Shown: positions 22,186 to 32,353, numbered from the stretch's first letter. The stretch: DNA of 64,000 nt from Lactiplantibacillus plantarum (GCF_014131735.1 NZ_CP039121.1:2170001-2234000), one strand, 5' to 3'. Notes: generated by a model from the letters alone, not told the origin. Made by a program: numbers and translations.

Positions 22186-22364
22186 GGGTCCTATTCCGAC
22201 CTCCGGGGCTGGGTGACAATTGCTGGAACGCAGCCGACATCGATTTGAGCTAACGCATAACCCGCGTCATCTCAAATACGAGTCTTATTCTAAGCCGGAA
22301 GCAGACCACTTCCAGCTAAGAATAATTTGGCTACTGAGCATTGTCACCCAGCCCCTCCGGTCGG
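22186..22364 (-). repeat. Folded dispersed intergenic repeat, copy A
   Basis: An element with terminal inverted arms: GGCTGGGTGACAAT at 22207-22220 is repeated inverted at 22341-22354, both bordered outwardly by CCGACC. Inside are two further hairpins: ATTTGAG/CTCAAAT (22243-22277) and a 17-nt stem at 22285-22301 / 22309-22325 with two mismatches. About 100 nt of its minus strand (22300-22186) match copy B at 26022-26118. No transposase is present. It may be a miniature mobile element or a structured RNA-coding repeat. Confidence 0.8.
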
Positions 22365-22395
22365 TAAGCCGCTCAAATGGCTGATGAACGGCCAC

Positions 22396-22701
22396 TTAAC
22401 TTGGTACAATTTGTCGCTGACTATTTTGACACTGGAACTTTAAACAAAGCGTTAGGTGCATTAGCACTTTGTCAAGAGATTAAATTTTACTACACCAATT
22501 CAGGATTAGTGAGCTATCTCAATATCATTTTCAGTCTGCCGGTTGATTGACAAAATTACTGGTTGTAAAAAGCAACGACAAATTCATCAAAAGTTAGGTA
22601 CATCTTCGTCAGCCATTCGAACACTGTCACGACTGGAAGTCGGCTTAGGACGAACCAGCAAAGCATGTTTACGCCCACTTACACCCGTTTCCAGTGGTCC
22701 A
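22396..22701 (+). pseudogene. Possible decayed gene, weak resemblance to a LysR-type HTH
   Basis: Plus-strand frames remain open in two pieces. One (22396-22547) reads LVQFVADYFDTGTLNKALGA... and ends at a TGA. A second, in another frame (22561-22701), reads RQIHQKLGTSSSAIRTLSRL, EVGLG and PLTP before a stop. The two pieces vaguely recall parts of the LysR N-terminal helix-turn-helix. There is no start codon with a ribosome site. Treated as probable debris rather than a gene. Confidence 0.3.
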
Positions 22702-22812
22702 TAGCTGGCTGCTTTTAATCTTAGAAATTAGCACGTTTTAGTCACGATTCATGACTAATGAACTCACAGAATGCGGATGATTATAGCTAAAGTTGTTAAT
22801 AATTTTGGAAAA

Positions 22813-22858
22813 CAAAAAGGTAGCCCCCCAGACATTGCCTGGCGGTGCTACCTTTTGT
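22813..22858 (-). terminator. Terminator after upp
   Basis: AAAAGGTAGC ... GCTACCTTTTT with an inner CCGCCAGGCAATGTCTGGGGGG pairing, immediately after the upp stop codon on minus. Confidence 0.9.
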
Positions 22859-22867
22859 CAATGCAAC

Positions 22868-23497
22868 TTACTTCGTACCAAATAACCGGTCGCCCGCATC
22901 GCCCAAACCAGGAACGATGTAGCCATCTTCATTTAAATGGTCATCAAGTGCTGCCGTGTAAACGTCGATGTCTGGATGTGCGTCCCGAAGTGCCTTAACA
23001 CCCTCAGGCGCCGCAACTAAACACATAAACTTAATATTACTTGCGCCGCGCTTTTTCAACATATCCATCGCCATGATGGCTGAACCACCAGTGGCTAACA
23101 TTGGATCAACGACAAATAATTGCCGTTGTGAAATATCACTTGGTAATTTAACGAAATATTCGACCGGCTTCAAGGTCTTTTCATCCCGATACATCCCAAC
23201 GTGCCCAACTTTAGCTGCCGGAATCATGTTTAAGAAACCGTCAACCATCCCTAAGCCAGCCCGTAAGATTGGTACAATGGCGACTTTCTTACCTGCCAAC
23301 GTTTTTTGCGTTGACTTGGCAATCGGTGTTTCAATCTCAATGTCCTTCAACGGCATATCGCGTGATACTTCGTACGCCATCAACGTTGAAATTTCGTTAA
23401 CCATTTCCCGGAAGACCTTAGTACCACAGTTCTTTTCCCGAATGATCGTCAATTTATGTTGAATGAGCGGATGATCCAAAACCTCAAACTTACCCAT
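22868..23497 (-). CDS. upp: Uracil phosphoribosyltransferase
   Basis: Salvage enzyme converting uracil and PRPP to UMP. 209 residues starting [40 protein letters not shown] and the PRPP loop [19 protein letters not shown] are diagnostic, and the C-terminus ends [17 protein letters not shown] as usual. A GTG at 23509 is in frame but too close to the GGAG site. It is 79 nt downstream of glyA. Confidence 0.96.
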   Translation of the reverse strand: MGKFEVLDHPLIQHKLTIIREKNCGTKVFREMVNEISTLMAYEVSRDMPLKDIEIETPIAKSTQKTLAGKKVAIVPILRAGLGMVDGFLNMIPAAKVGHVGMYRDEKTLKPVEYFVKLPSDISQRQLFVVDPMLATGGSAIMAMDMLKKRGASNIKFMCLVAAPEGVKALRDAHPDIDVYTAALDDHLNEDGYIVPGLGDAGDRLFGTK

Positions 23498-23576
23498 GTT
23501 GCTACGCACACTCCTTAGTGATTTCTTTCTATTGTAGCTAATTTAGAGAGAAAAAACCAGACCTGATATAAATTAC

Positions 23577-24815
23577 TTAATCAACATCGATCGGGTGCTT
23601 CGCTGTTAAAGCCATTGCTTGCTGTTTAACGTCATCTAGATTTGCTTGATCTGTCGGTGCTTGTAACGCTTGCAAAATCAATTCAGCGACCTTAGTTGCA
23701 TCAGCTTCGTCAAAACCACGGGTCGTAATCGCAGGTGTTCCCAACCGAATACCAGAGGTCTTGAAAGCCCCTAACGTCTCATTCGGAATCGCTTCTTTGT
23801 TGACCGTAATATAAACCGTATCTAACAGATCTTGTACTTGGCGACCGTTCAAACCAGACTTAGTGACATCAATCGTCATTAAATGATTGTCCGTGCCACC
23901 AGAAATAACCCGAACCAAGTCAGAGTCATTGAAGACCTTCGCCATTGCCTTGGCATTATCAATGATATGTTGGGCATAAACCTTAAACTCAGGCTGTAAG
24001 TCTTCGCCCAAAGCAATCGCTTTACCCGCAATTACGTGATCCAACGGCCCACCCTGATTGCCAGGGAAAACGGCTGAGTTGATCTTCTTGCCATACTTTT
24101 CTTTCGCTAAAATCATACCGCCACGGGGCCCCCGTAACGTTTTGTGCGTCGTTGTCGTAACCACATCAGCATATGGCACTGGATTAGGATGTAGCCCGGC
24201 CGCAACTAAGCCGGCAATATGAGCCATATCAACCATCAATAAGGCCCCAACTTGATCTGCAATCTCGCGAAACTTCTTGAAATCAATCAATCGACTATAA
24301 GCAGAAGCCCCCGCAACGATTAACTTTGGTTGAAAATCTTGTGCTTGTGCAAGAATTGCATCATAGTTTAATTCTTCGGTTTCAGGATCGAGCCCATAAC
24401 CTTGAAAATCGTAAAGTTTACCAGAGAAGTTCACACTAGATCCATGTGTTAAGTGTCCCCCAGCATCTAGTGACATCCCCATCACCCGGTCACCAGGTTG
24501 AATCAGTGCCATATATGCAGCCGCATTGGCTTGGGAACCAGAGTGTGGTTGCACATTAGCATATTCCGCACCAAATAATTTCTTAGCCCGTTCAATTGCT
24601 AAGGTTTCCACTTGGTCAATGTATTCGTTACCACCGTAAAAGCGGTGACCCGGATAGCCTTCAGAGTATTTATTGGTCAGCACACTCCCCTGCGCTGCCC
24701 GGACGCCCTTTGAAACGATGTTCTCAGAAGCAATCAACTCAATATTATGTTGTTGCCGTGCCTGTTCCTTACTAATCGCAGCCCATACTTCTGGATCTTG
24801 TTCCTGGTAATTCAT
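23577..24815 (-). CDS. glyA: Serine hydroxymethyltransferase
   Basis: PLP enzyme interconverting serine and glycine with tetrahydrofolate, the main source of one-carbon units. 412 residues starting [20 protein letters not shown]; substrate motif [29 protein letters not shown], and the PLP lysine in [17 protein letters not shown] near residue 225. The ATG at 24815 has GGAGGAG; the frame extends to 24881 without support. Lies between sua5 and upp, probably one transcript. Confidence 0.96.
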   Translation of the reverse strand: MNYQEQDPEVWAAISKEQARQQHNIELIASENIVSKGVRAAQGSVLTNKYSEGYPGHRFYGGNEYIDQVETLAIERAKKLFGAEYANVQPHSGSQANAAAYMALIQPGDRVMGMSLDAGGHLTHGSSVNFSGKLYDFQGYGLDPETEELNYDAILAQAQDFQPKLIVAGASAYSRLIDFKKFREIADQVGALLMVDMAHIAGLVAAGLHPNPVPYADVVTTTTHKTLRGPRGGMILAKEKYGKKINSAVFPGNQGGPLDHVIAGKAIALGEDLQPEFKVYAQHIIDNAKAMAKVFNDSDLVRVISGGTDNHLMTIDVTKSGLNGRQVQDLLDTVYITVNKEAIPNETLGAFKTSGIRLGTPAITTRGFDEADATKVAELILQALQAPTDQANLDDVKQQAMALTAKHPIDVD

Positions 24816-24873
24816 GAATAAATCTCCTCCATTTCGCAAGTGACAACTTTCGGGTTTTCCCGACTTGCAATCA

Positions 24874-25893
24874 TTATACACTAAAATGAGTCTGACCGGC
24901 AGATTTATTTAATCGGTTCATGTAGGCAAGCCCAAGTCCTTTATTTTCAAAGGCTTGGCACAGAATATCTTTAATTTCCGTCTCAGTATCAAAGTGCCGC
25001 AAGCCCGCGAACAGCTCCCGGCTTGCCGATTGAATATCTTCTCCAAGCGAAAATTGTTCGCAATTAGCCGGAATTTGATTGTTAGTTAAAATATCATCTG
25101 TTGCCATAACGCCCATTGGCACATCTTGCTGGGCTGCCCACGCCAGCGCTTCTGGCCAATCTTCCGAACGATCAACGATATAAACTTGTGCGTTTGGCGC
25201 ATAGTGCTTATATTTCATCCCTGGCGCCTTAGGAACTTCTTTAGCTCCGACATGGTGCAATTCGGTTTGAACTGGCATGCCAATGACCCGTTCGATTGCT
25301 TCAGGCGTTACGGCACCGGGCCGTAGAATTGCTGGTTTGTCGGTTGAAAGATCCAAAACTGTAGATTCAACGCCAACCTTCGTCGGACCATCATCCAGAA
25401 TACCAGCAATTTTACCACGTAGATCATGCAATACGTGTTGCGCCGTCGTCGGACTCGGCTTACCAGATGTATTAGCGGATGGTCCCACGATAGGCGTTCC
25501 GGCCGCACGAATCAAAGCCAGGGTTGCCTCATTATCAGGATTACGGAAAGCCGCCGTCTGCAGCCCGCCAGTAACTTCCGGTGCCAACGCATCTGGTTTC
25601 AATTTAAAAATCATCGTCAGGGGTCCTGGCCAAAACGCCTTAATCAGCTTCTTGGCTGCTTCCGATAACGGTTGAGCAAACCGCTCAACCGTTTCCACAT
25701 CAGCAACATGCACGATCAAAGGATTATCACTCGGGCGGCCTTTAGCTAAGTACACTTGCTTAACAGCATCCACATTTGTCGCATCGGCACCTAGCCCATA
25801 GACCGTCTCCGTTGGGAATGCCACTAACTGCCCCGCAGTTAACAACGCCGCAGCAGCCGGAATCTCCGCCGGCGTATATACTTTCGTTTCCAT
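24874..25893 (-). CDS. L-threonylcarbamoyladenylate synthase (Sua5 type)
   Basis: Makes threonylcarbamoyl-AMP from threonine, bicarbonate and ATP for the t6A37 modification of ANN-decoding tRNAs. The N-terminal YrdC domain has [30 protein letters not shown] and [14 protein letters not shown] proline-rich linker ([18 protein letters not shown], ~residue 225) and a C-terminal Sua5 domain follow, so this is the long 339-residue Sua5 form and not the short TsaC. Located 58 nt before glyA. Confidence 0.93.
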   Translation of the reverse strand: METKVYTPAEIPAAAALLTAGQLVAFPTETVYGLGADATNVDAVKQVYLAKGRPSDNPLIVHVADVETVERFAQPLSEAAKKLIKAFWPGPLTMIFKLKPDALAPEVTGGLQTAAFRNPDNEATLALIRAAGTPIVGPSANTSGKPSPTTAQHVLHDLRGKIAGILDDGPTKVGVESTVLDLSTDKPAILRPGAVTPEAIERVIGMPVQTELHHVGAKEVPKAPGMKYKHYAPNAQVYIVDRSEDWPEALAWAAQQDVPMGVMATDDILTNNQIPANCEQFSLGEDIQSASRELFAGLRHFDTETEIKDILCQAFENKGLGLAYMNRLNKSAGQTHFSV

Positions 25894-26021
25894 AATATAT
25901 TCAAACCTCTACTTTATTATTAATTCATCGTTACTTTCATATAATATTCTTTATTATTTTTACATCACGGACTTAATCAATTGCTCATAAATTTACGCCG
26001 TACCTCCCAGGTTAAAAACAG

Positions 26022-26118
26022 CCCGCTTAGGATAAGACTCACATTTGAGATAACGCGGGTTATGCGCGAGCTCAAATCGACGACTGCGTTCACCCACCCC
26101 CGAAGGCCGGAATGGGAC
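26022..26118 (+). repeat. Dispersed intergenic repeat, copy B
   Basis: About 97 nt closely matching the minus strand of copy A. Shared blocks include ATTTGAGATAACGCGGGTT, GAGCTCAAATCGA, CTGCGTTC and GGCCGGAATGGGAC-type ends. It lies in the prmC-sua5 gap in the opposite orientation to copy A. It lacks A's second hairpin and one terminal arm, so it may be a truncated or shorter form. Confidence 0.8.
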
Positions 26119-26185
26119 GCGGATTACAAACAGCAATCTACCTAATCGGCCCGCTTTTATCAGCATTCTCCAGGATAACGCGCAA

Positions 26186-27052
26186 CTATTGCCGAGTCAG
26201 AGTCATTGCAACTCGCAGCATCCGATTGTGACCCGCCATGTCTTGTCGCAGCGTCACGGTCGCGTCGGGCATCGACTGCGCGAAAAGCGTCTGCAAGGCC
26301 GGTCCCTGATGGTAGCCGAATTCCAAGTATAAGCGACCGGTCGAAGTCAGATGATCGGCAACCGTCGTCGCTAACTGCTCGTAAAGTGCCAACCCATCGT
26401 GGTCAGCAAATAAGGCCGTTTGTGGCTCGTGGGCGAGGACGCTGGCGTCCATGACGTCTTTTTCGCTCGCAGCGATGTATGGCGGATTACTGACAATAAT
26501 ATCAAACGGCTGCGCAGATACGCTGGTCAATAGATCACTGTGAACCAGCTTAACATCTAAATGTAGGCGGTCCGCATTGGCTTTGGCAACTTGCAGCGCA
26601 GCGGTTGAAATGTCGCTGGCCGTAATCTCCCATGCCGGCCGTTCGTGTTTGATTGCCAATGCAATGGCGCCCGAGCCGGTACCAACGTCTAAGAGTCGAA
26701 CTGGCGCTGTCGCTGGGACATCCGTCAAAATCCAGTCTACCAATTCTTCTGTTTCGACTCTAGGAATAAGCACTGCTGGATCAACTTGTAACGTGAGTCC
26801 ATAAAACGGTGCGTCTCCGAGTACGTACTGCACTGGCTCACCAGCAACAACCCGGTCAATCCCCTGCTGATAAGCATGCCAAACAGCACTGGGTAGCGGC
26901 TCGCGGTAACGAATGAGTAATTGTGTCTGGTCTAGCCGACTCAAGCCCAATAACAGGAAGCGAGCACTATCAGTCGGCAACTGGGCCGTTTTTAGACAAA
27001 AAGAAGCCCACTGCTGGGCTTCAAAATAAGTGGGTTGAGTGGGCTTATTCAT
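26186..27052 (-). CDS. prmC: Peptide chain release factor N5-glutamine methyltransferase
   Basis: S-adenosylmethionine-dependent enzyme that methylates the glutamine of the GGQ motif in release factors. 288 residues: N-terminal helical substrate domain, then [36 protein letters not shown], the SAM motif [18 protein letters not shown] and the catalytic NPPY in [14 protein letters not shown] (about residue 187). It overlaps prfA, its substrate gene, by 8 nt, indicating coupled translation. Confidence 0.95.
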   Translation of the reverse strand: MNKPTQPTYFEAQQWASFCLKTAQLPTDSARFLLLGLSRLDQTQLLIRYREPLPSAVWHAYQQGIDRVVAGEPVQYVLGDAPFYGLTLQVDPAVLIPRVETEELVDWILTDVPATAPVRLLDVGTGSGAIALAIKHERPAWEITASDISTAALQVAKANADRLHLDVKLVHSDLLTSVSAQPFDIIVSNPPYIAASEKDVMDASVLAHEPQTALFADHDGLALYEQLATTVADHLTSTGRLYLEFGYHQGPALQTLFAQSMPDATVTLRQDMAGHNRMLRVAMTLTRQ

Positions 27053-28127
27053 TAGTTAAGCGCTCCATTTTTTCAGCTTGATCAGCTAAAACGAGGGCAT
27101 CAATAACTTCGTCTAACTCGCCGTTCATCACCCGGTCAAGTTTGTTGAGCGTTAACCCAATTCGATGATCCGTCACCCGATTTTGTGGAAAATTGTAAGT
27201 CCGAATACGTTCAGAACGGTCACCCGTCCCAACGGCTGATTTACGTTCAGCATCATATTCGTTTTGTTCCCGTGACTGATAGTAGTCGTAGACCCGTGCC
27301 CGCAAGATTTCCATCGCTTTGGCCCGGTTTTGCTGTTGCGAACGTTGGTCTTGCATCGAGACCACGATACCGGTTGGTAAGTGGGTCATCCGCACCGCTG
27401 AAGACGTCTTGTTGATATGCTGACCACCAGCACCAGATGAACGAAAGACATCGGTCCGAATATCTTTTTGATCAATATCAATGTCAACATCCTGCGCTTC
27501 CGGCATAACGCCGACTGTTGCAGTTGAGGTATGAACCCGCCCAGCTGATTCAGTCACTGGCACCCGCTGTACCCGGTGCGCGCCACTCTCATACTTCAGC
27601 TTAGAGTAGACCTTGTCACCAGAAATGATCAGAACGATTTCTTTAAAGCCACCAACTTCAGTTTCATTACGATCAGCCACTTCTACTTGCCAGCCTTGAC
27701 GTTCTGCGTACTTCGAGTACATGTTGAACAGGTCCGCAGCAAACAAACTAGCTTCGTCACCACCAGCAGCACCGTGAATTTCCATGATGATGTTCTTGTC
27801 ATCGTTAGGGTCTTTAGGCAACATCAATAACGTGATTTCATGTTCCAATTGATCCTTTTCCGCGTTAAGGTTCTTTAAATCATCTTTGACCATCGCGTTC
27901 ATCTCATCGTCGAGCTTTTCATGAAGCAATTCGTCATTTTCTTCGATCTGACTCGTGACTTCCTTGTAGTGATTATATTTTTCAACCGTTTCACGAATAT
28001 TACCCATTTCCTTAGATAACTTCATGAAACGTTGAGAATCCGAAATAACTTCCGGATCACTTAATAGTTCACCGAGTTCCTCATACCGATCGGCAACGGC
28101 TTGTAACTTATCAAAAAACTTATCCAT
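27045..28127 (-). CDS. prfA: Peptide chain release factor 1
   Basis: Reads UAA and UAG stop codons and triggers hydrolysis of peptidyl-tRNA. 360 residues. The GGQ motif is in [18 protein letters not shown] (~residue 233); the PxT recognition motif region is [15 protein letters not shown]. Domain 1 is an acidic coiled coil. It follows tdk by 13 nt. Confidence 0.96.
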   Translation of the reverse strand: MDKFFDKLQAVADRYEELGELLSDPEVISDSQRFMKLSKEMGNIRETVEKYNHYKEVTSQIEENDELLHEKLDDEMNAMVKDDLKNLNAEKDQLEHEITLLMLPKDPNDDKNIIMEIHGAAGGDEASLFAADLFNMYSKYAERQGWQVEVADRNETEVGGFKEIVLIISGDKVYSKLKYESGAHRVQRVPVTESAGRVHTSTATVGVMPEAQDVDIDIDQKDIRTDVFRSSGAGGQHINKTSSAVRMTHLPTGIVVSMQDQRSQQQNRAKAMEILRARVYDYYQSREQNEYDAERKSAVGTGDRSERIRTYNFPQNRVTDHRIGLTLNKLDRVMNGELDEVIDALVLADQAEKMERLTNE

Positions 28128-28140
28128 TCTCAGTTAATCC

Positions 28141-28719
28141 TCACTTTGTTAATTTCGGCGGGTAAAAATAATGATGACGACAAACTGGGTAGTACGCCTC
28201 ATTACCCCCGATTTGAACTTGTTCGCCTTCATAAACGGGCTGACCATCGTGGAACCGTAAATTCATAATTGCTTTTTTACGACAGAACCAGCAGATTGTC
28301 TTCATTTCTTCGATCTTGTCCGCATATAGCAGTAGGTACTTGCTACCTTCAAACAATTCGTTACGAAAATCATTCTTTAAACCAAACGTCATTACTGGAA
28401 TCTTTAGCTCATCAACAATGTCAGCCAATTCTAGGACGTGATGCTTTTTCAAAAATTGGGCTTCGTCGATTAAAACGCACGCAGCATCCGGATTGGTTTG
28501 TTTAACGATCTCAAAAATATTGGTATCATCAAATACTGGCGTTGCTTCACGTTTAAGGCCAATGCGACTCGCAACATAGCCCACACCATCACGATTATCT
28601 AAGCCACTCGTTAAGATAATGACCGACTTATCTTGTTCCTCATAGTTATGGGCAACTTTCAAAATTTCAATGGTTTTACCACTGTTCATCGCGCCATATC
28701 GAAAAAATAACTGTGCCAA
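28141..28719 (-). CDS. tdk: Thymidine kinase
   Basis: Type II thymidine kinase of the salvage pathway. P-loop [18 protein letters not shown] at the N-terminus, [11 protein letters not shown] (Walker B-like), and a zinc site with CWFC near residue 145 and a second pair of ligands in the PVCRHHYF region; the lasso loop lies between. I take the TTG at 28719 as start (MAQLFFRYG..., 192 residues), nine nt after GGGGA. An ATG at 28728 is only one nt after that site. First gene of the tdk-prfA-prmC run. Confidence 0.92.
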   Translation of the reverse strand: MAQLFFRYGAMNSGKTIEILKVAHNYEEQDKSVIILTSGLDNRDGVGYVASRIGLKREATPVFDDTNIFEIVKQTNPDAACVLIDEAQFLKKHHVLELADIVDELKIPVMTFGLKNDFRNELFEGSKYLLLYADKIEEMKTICWFCRKKAIMNLRFHDGQPVYEGEQVQIGGNEAYYPVCRHHYFYPPKLTK

Positions 28720-28980
28720 GCGACTCATTCCCCTTTTTTACACATTTCTAGTCAATTATAGCGGATTTGGCCGTGAATTTCAGCATTCTGTCATTAAAAC
28801 TAATTAACGAATTGATAATATGCGGTTAAATGGCGGGAGTATCACTTTTCTTTTAGGGACGTTCAGTATAAAATACTTGAGAGTAGGACATTTTGTCCGG
28901 TAATTATGATTTTAATACCCGGTAGTTGGTCACACTGATCATTTCCCAGGTAAATCAAGAATTAGGGGTACCGATAACTT

Positions 28981-30327
28981 ATGTCAATTAATAGTACATT
29001 AGCCACCTGGACGGGTAAATCCGCATATTGGTTTTTACACACCTTCCGTGGCGGTGGGAGCTCACTCCCCGGCAAGTTAGCGCTGAAGCTCGATCCAACG
29101 ATTTTAAAGCATCTCGCTAAAAACTACGACGTCATCGTCATCACTGGGACCAACGGTAAAACGTTAACGACCGCCTTGACGGTCAAGGTTTTACGTGAAC
29201 AGTACCCTGACATTTTAACCAATCCAAGCGGATCCAACATGAAGCAAGGTATCGTCACGACCTTTTTACGGGCACCTAAAGCGCACCAAAAGCCACTCGC
29301 AGTTCTAGAAGTCGACGAAGCTAACGTAATCATGGTCACCAAGTACATCACACCAAAAGCCTTTGTCTTCACGAACATTTTCCGTGACCAGATGGATCGA
29401 TATGGTGAAATCTACACGACATATCAAAAAATCTTAGACGGGGTTGCTTTAGCACCTGAAGCGACAATTATTGCCAACGGTGATTTGCCACTCTTCAATG
29501 CCAAACAATTGCCTAATCCGATACTGTATTACGGATTTGACTACCAGCCCGACCATGACCAACAAGCGCCAGCAAATACGGATGGCCTGCTTTGTCCGCG
29601 TTGTCAGCATATTTTGCGTTACCATAGTCGAACTTATAGCAATATGGGCAAGTATTATTGTCCCCACTGCGGTTTTGAGCGTCCACAGTTGACATACAAA
29701 TTAAACGCCCTAACCGCTATGACACCGACTAGCTCAGACTTTGAAATCAACGGTCAGGCCATGCATCTTAATATCGGTGGTCAATACAATATTTATAATG
29801 CGCTAGCTGCCTACGCGGTTGGGCGCTTCATGGACGTCACGCCGGCCAAAATCGCGCACGCCCTTAGCGACAACGATGAACAAGTCTTTGGTCGTCAAGA
29901 GACCTTTCACGTTGGCGAAAAGGACGTCACGCTGATTCTCGTCAAGAATCCAGTGGGCCTTAACCAAGTCTTGCAAACAATCAGCACCGATGACCGGCCA
30001 TTCTCATTTGCCGCTCTGCTCAACGCAAACTATGCAGATGGTATTGATACTAGTTGGATCTGGGATGGTAATTTTGAAAAATTACCGGCATTGAATATTC
30101 CCGCCTATATTAGTGGCGGTGAACGTTATCGTGATATCACGTTCCGGCTAAAAGTTGCTGGCGTACCGGAAGATCAGTTAACCATTATTCCTGACCTGAC
30201 CAACATGACGACCGCAATTCAAAAACTACCGACCAAGCAAGTCTACGTCGTCGCAACTTACACCGCGATGTTGCAATTACGAAAACAACTTGCTAGCCAA
30301 GGCATTATCGATGGGGGGATGGCTTAA
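28981..30327 (+). CDS. murT: Lipid II isoglutaminyl synthase, MurT subunit
   Basis: Mur-ligase-like ATPase that with GatD amidates the D-glutamate of lipid II to D-isoglutamine. 448 residues: P-loop VIVITGTNGKTLTTALTVKV near residue 60, VLEVDEANV, a four-cysteine zinc ribbon in the middle (LCPRCQHILRY and YYCPHCGFERPQ, residues ~205-235) that distinguishes MurT from the other Mur ligases, and a C-terminal DUF1727 domain. Its stop is 2 nt before gatD. It diverges from tdk; I could not settle a promoter in the 250-bp gap, although a TATAAA box lies at 28869-28874. Confidence 0.95.
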   Translation: MSINSTLATWTGKSAYWFLHTFRGGGSSLPGKLALKLDPTILKHLAKNYDVIVITGTNGKTLTTALTVKVLREQYPDILTNPSGSNMKQGIVTTFLRAPKAHQKPLAVLEVDEANVIMVTKYITPKAFVFTNIFRDQMDRYGEIYTTYQKILDGVALAPEATIIANGDLPLFNAKQLPNPILYYGFDYQPDHDQQAPANTDGLLCPRCQHILRYHSRTYSNMGKYYCPHCGFERPQLTYKLNALTAMTPTSSDFEINGQAMHLNIGGQYNIYNALAAYAVGRFMDVTPAKIAHALSDNDEQVFGRQETFHVGEKDVTLILVKNPVGLNQVLQTISTDDRPFSFAALLNANYADGIDTSWIWDGNFEKLPALNIPAYISGGERYRDITFRLKVAGVPEDQLTIIPDLTNMTTAIQKLPTKQVYVVATYTAMLQLRKQLASQGIIDGGMA

Positions 30328-30329
30328 CC

Positions 30330-31052
30330 ATGACTTATACACTACACGCCGCACACCTCTACGGCGATCTAATGAACACGTATGGTGATATCGGTAACAT
30401 TTTAGCAATGCGCTACTATGCTAAAGCAGTGGATGCCGACATCACTGTTGACTTAGTTAGCTTGGATGATCGGTTTGACGAAGAAAAATATGACTTCGCC
30501 CTCTTCGGCGGTGGTCAGGATTACGAGCAAACGATTGTTTCCAAGGATTTACAAACGAAAAAAGACGCCTTGACCGCATATATCGAAGCCGGTGGCCCAT
30601 TATTAGCAATCTGTGGTGGCTTTCAAATGCTGGGCCATTACTACATTGGGGCCCATGGTGAAAAGATCGCGGGTATCGGTGCCTTAGATCATTACACGCT
30701 CAGTCAGGATAACAATCGCTTTATTGGTAATATAACCATTGAGAACGCCGAAACCCACCAGACCTACTATGGTTTTGAAAACCACAACGGGATGACCTTC
30801 CTGGGCGAAGGTGAACGGCCCCTTGGTCAAGTGCTCCAAGGTAACGGCAATAATGGCAAAGATCAATCTGAGGGCGTTATCTACAAGAACACCTTTGGGT
30901 CTTACTTCCATGGTCCAATCCTTGCACGCAATGAAGCCCTCGCTAAACGAATCTTGAAACTGGCCTTACAACGTAAGTACCCTGAAGGCAACTTCGATGC
31001 ACTGGATCAACTCAACGAAGACCTCACTAAAAACGTTATCGTGAAACCTTAA
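30330..31052 (+). CDS. gatD: Lipid II isoglutaminyl synthase, GatD glutaminase subunit
   Basis: Class I glutamine amidotransferase-like (CobB/CobQ type) partner of MurT that supplies ammonia from glutamine. 240 residues starting MTYTLHAAHLYGDLMNTYGD; nucleophile cysteine in LLAICGGFQMLGHYYIG near residue 94 and the catalytic histidine in FGSYFHGPIL near residue 190. Loss of this activity is lethal in several Gram-positives (established for S. aureus and S. pneumoniae). Confidence 0.95.
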   Translation: MTYTLHAAHLYGDLMNTYGDIGNILAMRYYAKAVDADITVDLVSLDDRFDEEKYDFALFGGGQDYEQTIVSKDLQTKKDALTAYIEAGGPLLAICGGFQMLGHYYIGAHGEKIAGIGALDHYTLSQDNNRFIGNITIENAETHQTYYGFENHNGMTFLGEGERPLGQVLQGNGNNGKDQSEGVIYKNTFGSYFHGPILARNEALAKRILKLALQRKYPEGNFDALDQLNEDLTKNVIVKP

Positions 31053-31065
31053 AACGTATCACTCA

Positions 31066-31107
31066 AAATCGCCACTGACTTAGTTACCAGCCAGTGACGA
31101 TTTTTTA
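31066..31107 (+). terminator. Terminator after gatD
   Basis: AATCGCCACTG ... CAGTGACGATTTTTT, stem with one mismatch and a T-run on the plus strand. Confidence 0.88.
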
Positions 31108-31222
31108 GTTTGATCCGTATTAATTGGTTACAATGATAATAGTTTTTGGAAGCCTTCTCATTAGTAAACCCCTTCAAGCTATAATAAATATTTATATACT
31201 TTCAGATAGTGATTATTAATAA

Positions 31223-31237
31223 ACTGATACTATCAGT
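31223..31237. promoter_or_regulatory. Perfect 15-bp palindrome between convergent genes
   Basis: ACTGATA-C-TATCAGT is exactly symmetrical. It lies in an AT-rich stretch between the ends of gatD and manA, with another AGATAGT about 22 nt to its left. No promoter for a known gene is adjacent, so a regulatory role is unclear. Confidence 0.4.
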
Positions 31238-31245
31238 AGATACAC

Positions 31246-31290
31246 AAAAAAAGATTGATATTGGCTTCCAACCAGTATCAATCTTTTTTA
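31246..31290. terminator. Bidirectional terminator, mainly for manA
   Basis: AAAAAAAGATTGATA ... TATCAATCTTTTTT is a symmetric hairpin with A-run and T-run, able to stop manA (minus) and any gatD read-through (plus). Confidence 0.88.
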
Positions 31291-31311
31291 TCCCATCAAG
31301 GGGTTAACTAA

Positions 31312-32277
31312 TTATGCCTTAGCCCCAGGTTCTGAAGCAATAATTTGTAAATCGCCTTTCAATGTCCATTGTTTTACGTCAAATGGCAAGATAAAGTGGA
31401 CGCCCTTACTCAATGGATAGTCTTGACCGTCAACGACAATGCTACCTTCACCATCAAGTACAGAGACTAACGTATAAGGTGCTGTTCCCCGGTTAAAAGT
31501 TGCTTGCCCATTTGTTAGCCGCCATTGCCAAACACCAAAGAATGGTGATTGGACGTATTTGGTCACCGTTGCATCCCCAACCTGGGTAGTCGTGATGTCA
31601 AGATCAGGGTCATGATGCGGAACGTTAGTTGTATCAATGGATTGTTGCAAATGCAGCTCGCGCTTCTGACCAGTGGTCTTGTCGACCCGGTCCCAATCAT
31701 ATAGCCGGTAAGTCGTATCAGAACTCTGCTGCGTTTCTAACACCATAATTCCCTTACCAACCGCGTGAATCGTTCCAGATGGGACATAAAGGAAATCGCC
31801 GGGCTTAACGGGCACTCGCCGTAATAGCTTATTCCATTCACCGTTGTTGATCCATTCAGCGAGCTGTTCACGGGTCTTCGCATGATGACCATAAATCATC
31901 GTTGCACCCGGTTCAGCCGCAATCACGTACCAGCATTCAGTCTTGCCAAGTTCGTGCTCGTGTTCAGCCGCGTACGCATCATCAGGATGCACTTGCACCG
32001 ACAAATCTTCACTAGCATCCAAGATTTTCGTTAATAGTGGGAAGACATCTCCCTTAGCATCACCGAACACATCACGATGTTCTGCCCATACCCGATCCAG
32101 TGTCATGCCAGCGTACGGCCCATTTTCAACGGTCGCCGGACCATGCGGATGAGCTGAAATAGCCCAACATTCACCAGTATGATCACTGGGAATATCATAA
32201 TTAAAATCATCATGTAATTTGGTACCGCCCCAAATTTTTTCATGGAACACCGGCTTTAAAAAGTATGGCTCACTCAT
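31312..32277 (-). CDS. manA: Mannose-6-phosphate isomerase, class I
   Basis: Zinc enzyme interconverting mannose-6-phosphate and fructose-6-phosphate, linking mannose uptake to glycolysis and supplying precursors for glycans. 321 residues: KIWGGTKLHDDFNY, the metal-site segments LSVQVHPDDAYAAEHE and GKTECWYVI, and VPSGTIHAVGKGIMVLE with the last zinc histidine. Short Firmicutes type. Confidence 0.94.
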   Translation of the reverse strand: MSEPYFLKPVFHEKIWGGTKLHDDFNYDIPSDHTGECWAISAHPHGPATVENGPYAGMTLDRVWAEHRDVFGDAKGDVFPLLTKILDASEDLSVQVHPDDAYAAEHEHELGKTECWYVIAAEPGATMIYGHHAKTREQLAEWINNGEWNKLLRRVPVKPGDFLYVPSGTIHAVGKGIMVLETQQSSDTTYRLYDWDRVDKTTGQKRELHLQQSIDTTNVPHHDPDLDITTTQVGDATVTKYVQSPFFGVWQWRLTNGQATFNRGTAPYTLVSVLDGEGSIVVDGQDYPLSKGVHFILPFDVKQWTLKGDLQIIASEPGAKA

Positions 32278-32314
32278 AAGATCTACTCACTCCATTGTTG
32301 AATTTAATATCTAA

Positions 32315-32343
32315 ATTTTAGCATAAATGAAAGCGGTTGTGAA
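32315..32343 (-). promoter_or_regulatory. manA promoter overlapped by a cre-like site
   Basis: On minus: -35 TTCACA (32343-32338), 17-nt spacer, -10 TAAAAT (32320-32315). A catabolite-response-like sequence TGAAAGCGGTTGTG (32328-32341) covers the spacer and -35. It keeps the central CG and left half of the cre consensus and misses two bases on the right. CcpA repression is therefore plausible but not certain. Confidence 0.5.
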
Positions 32344-32353
32344 ACCGAAGTAG

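Noticed and set aside
28860..28980. Promoter of murT
   Set aside because: A TATAAA box is visible but no credible -35 at proper spacing; not listed as a feature.
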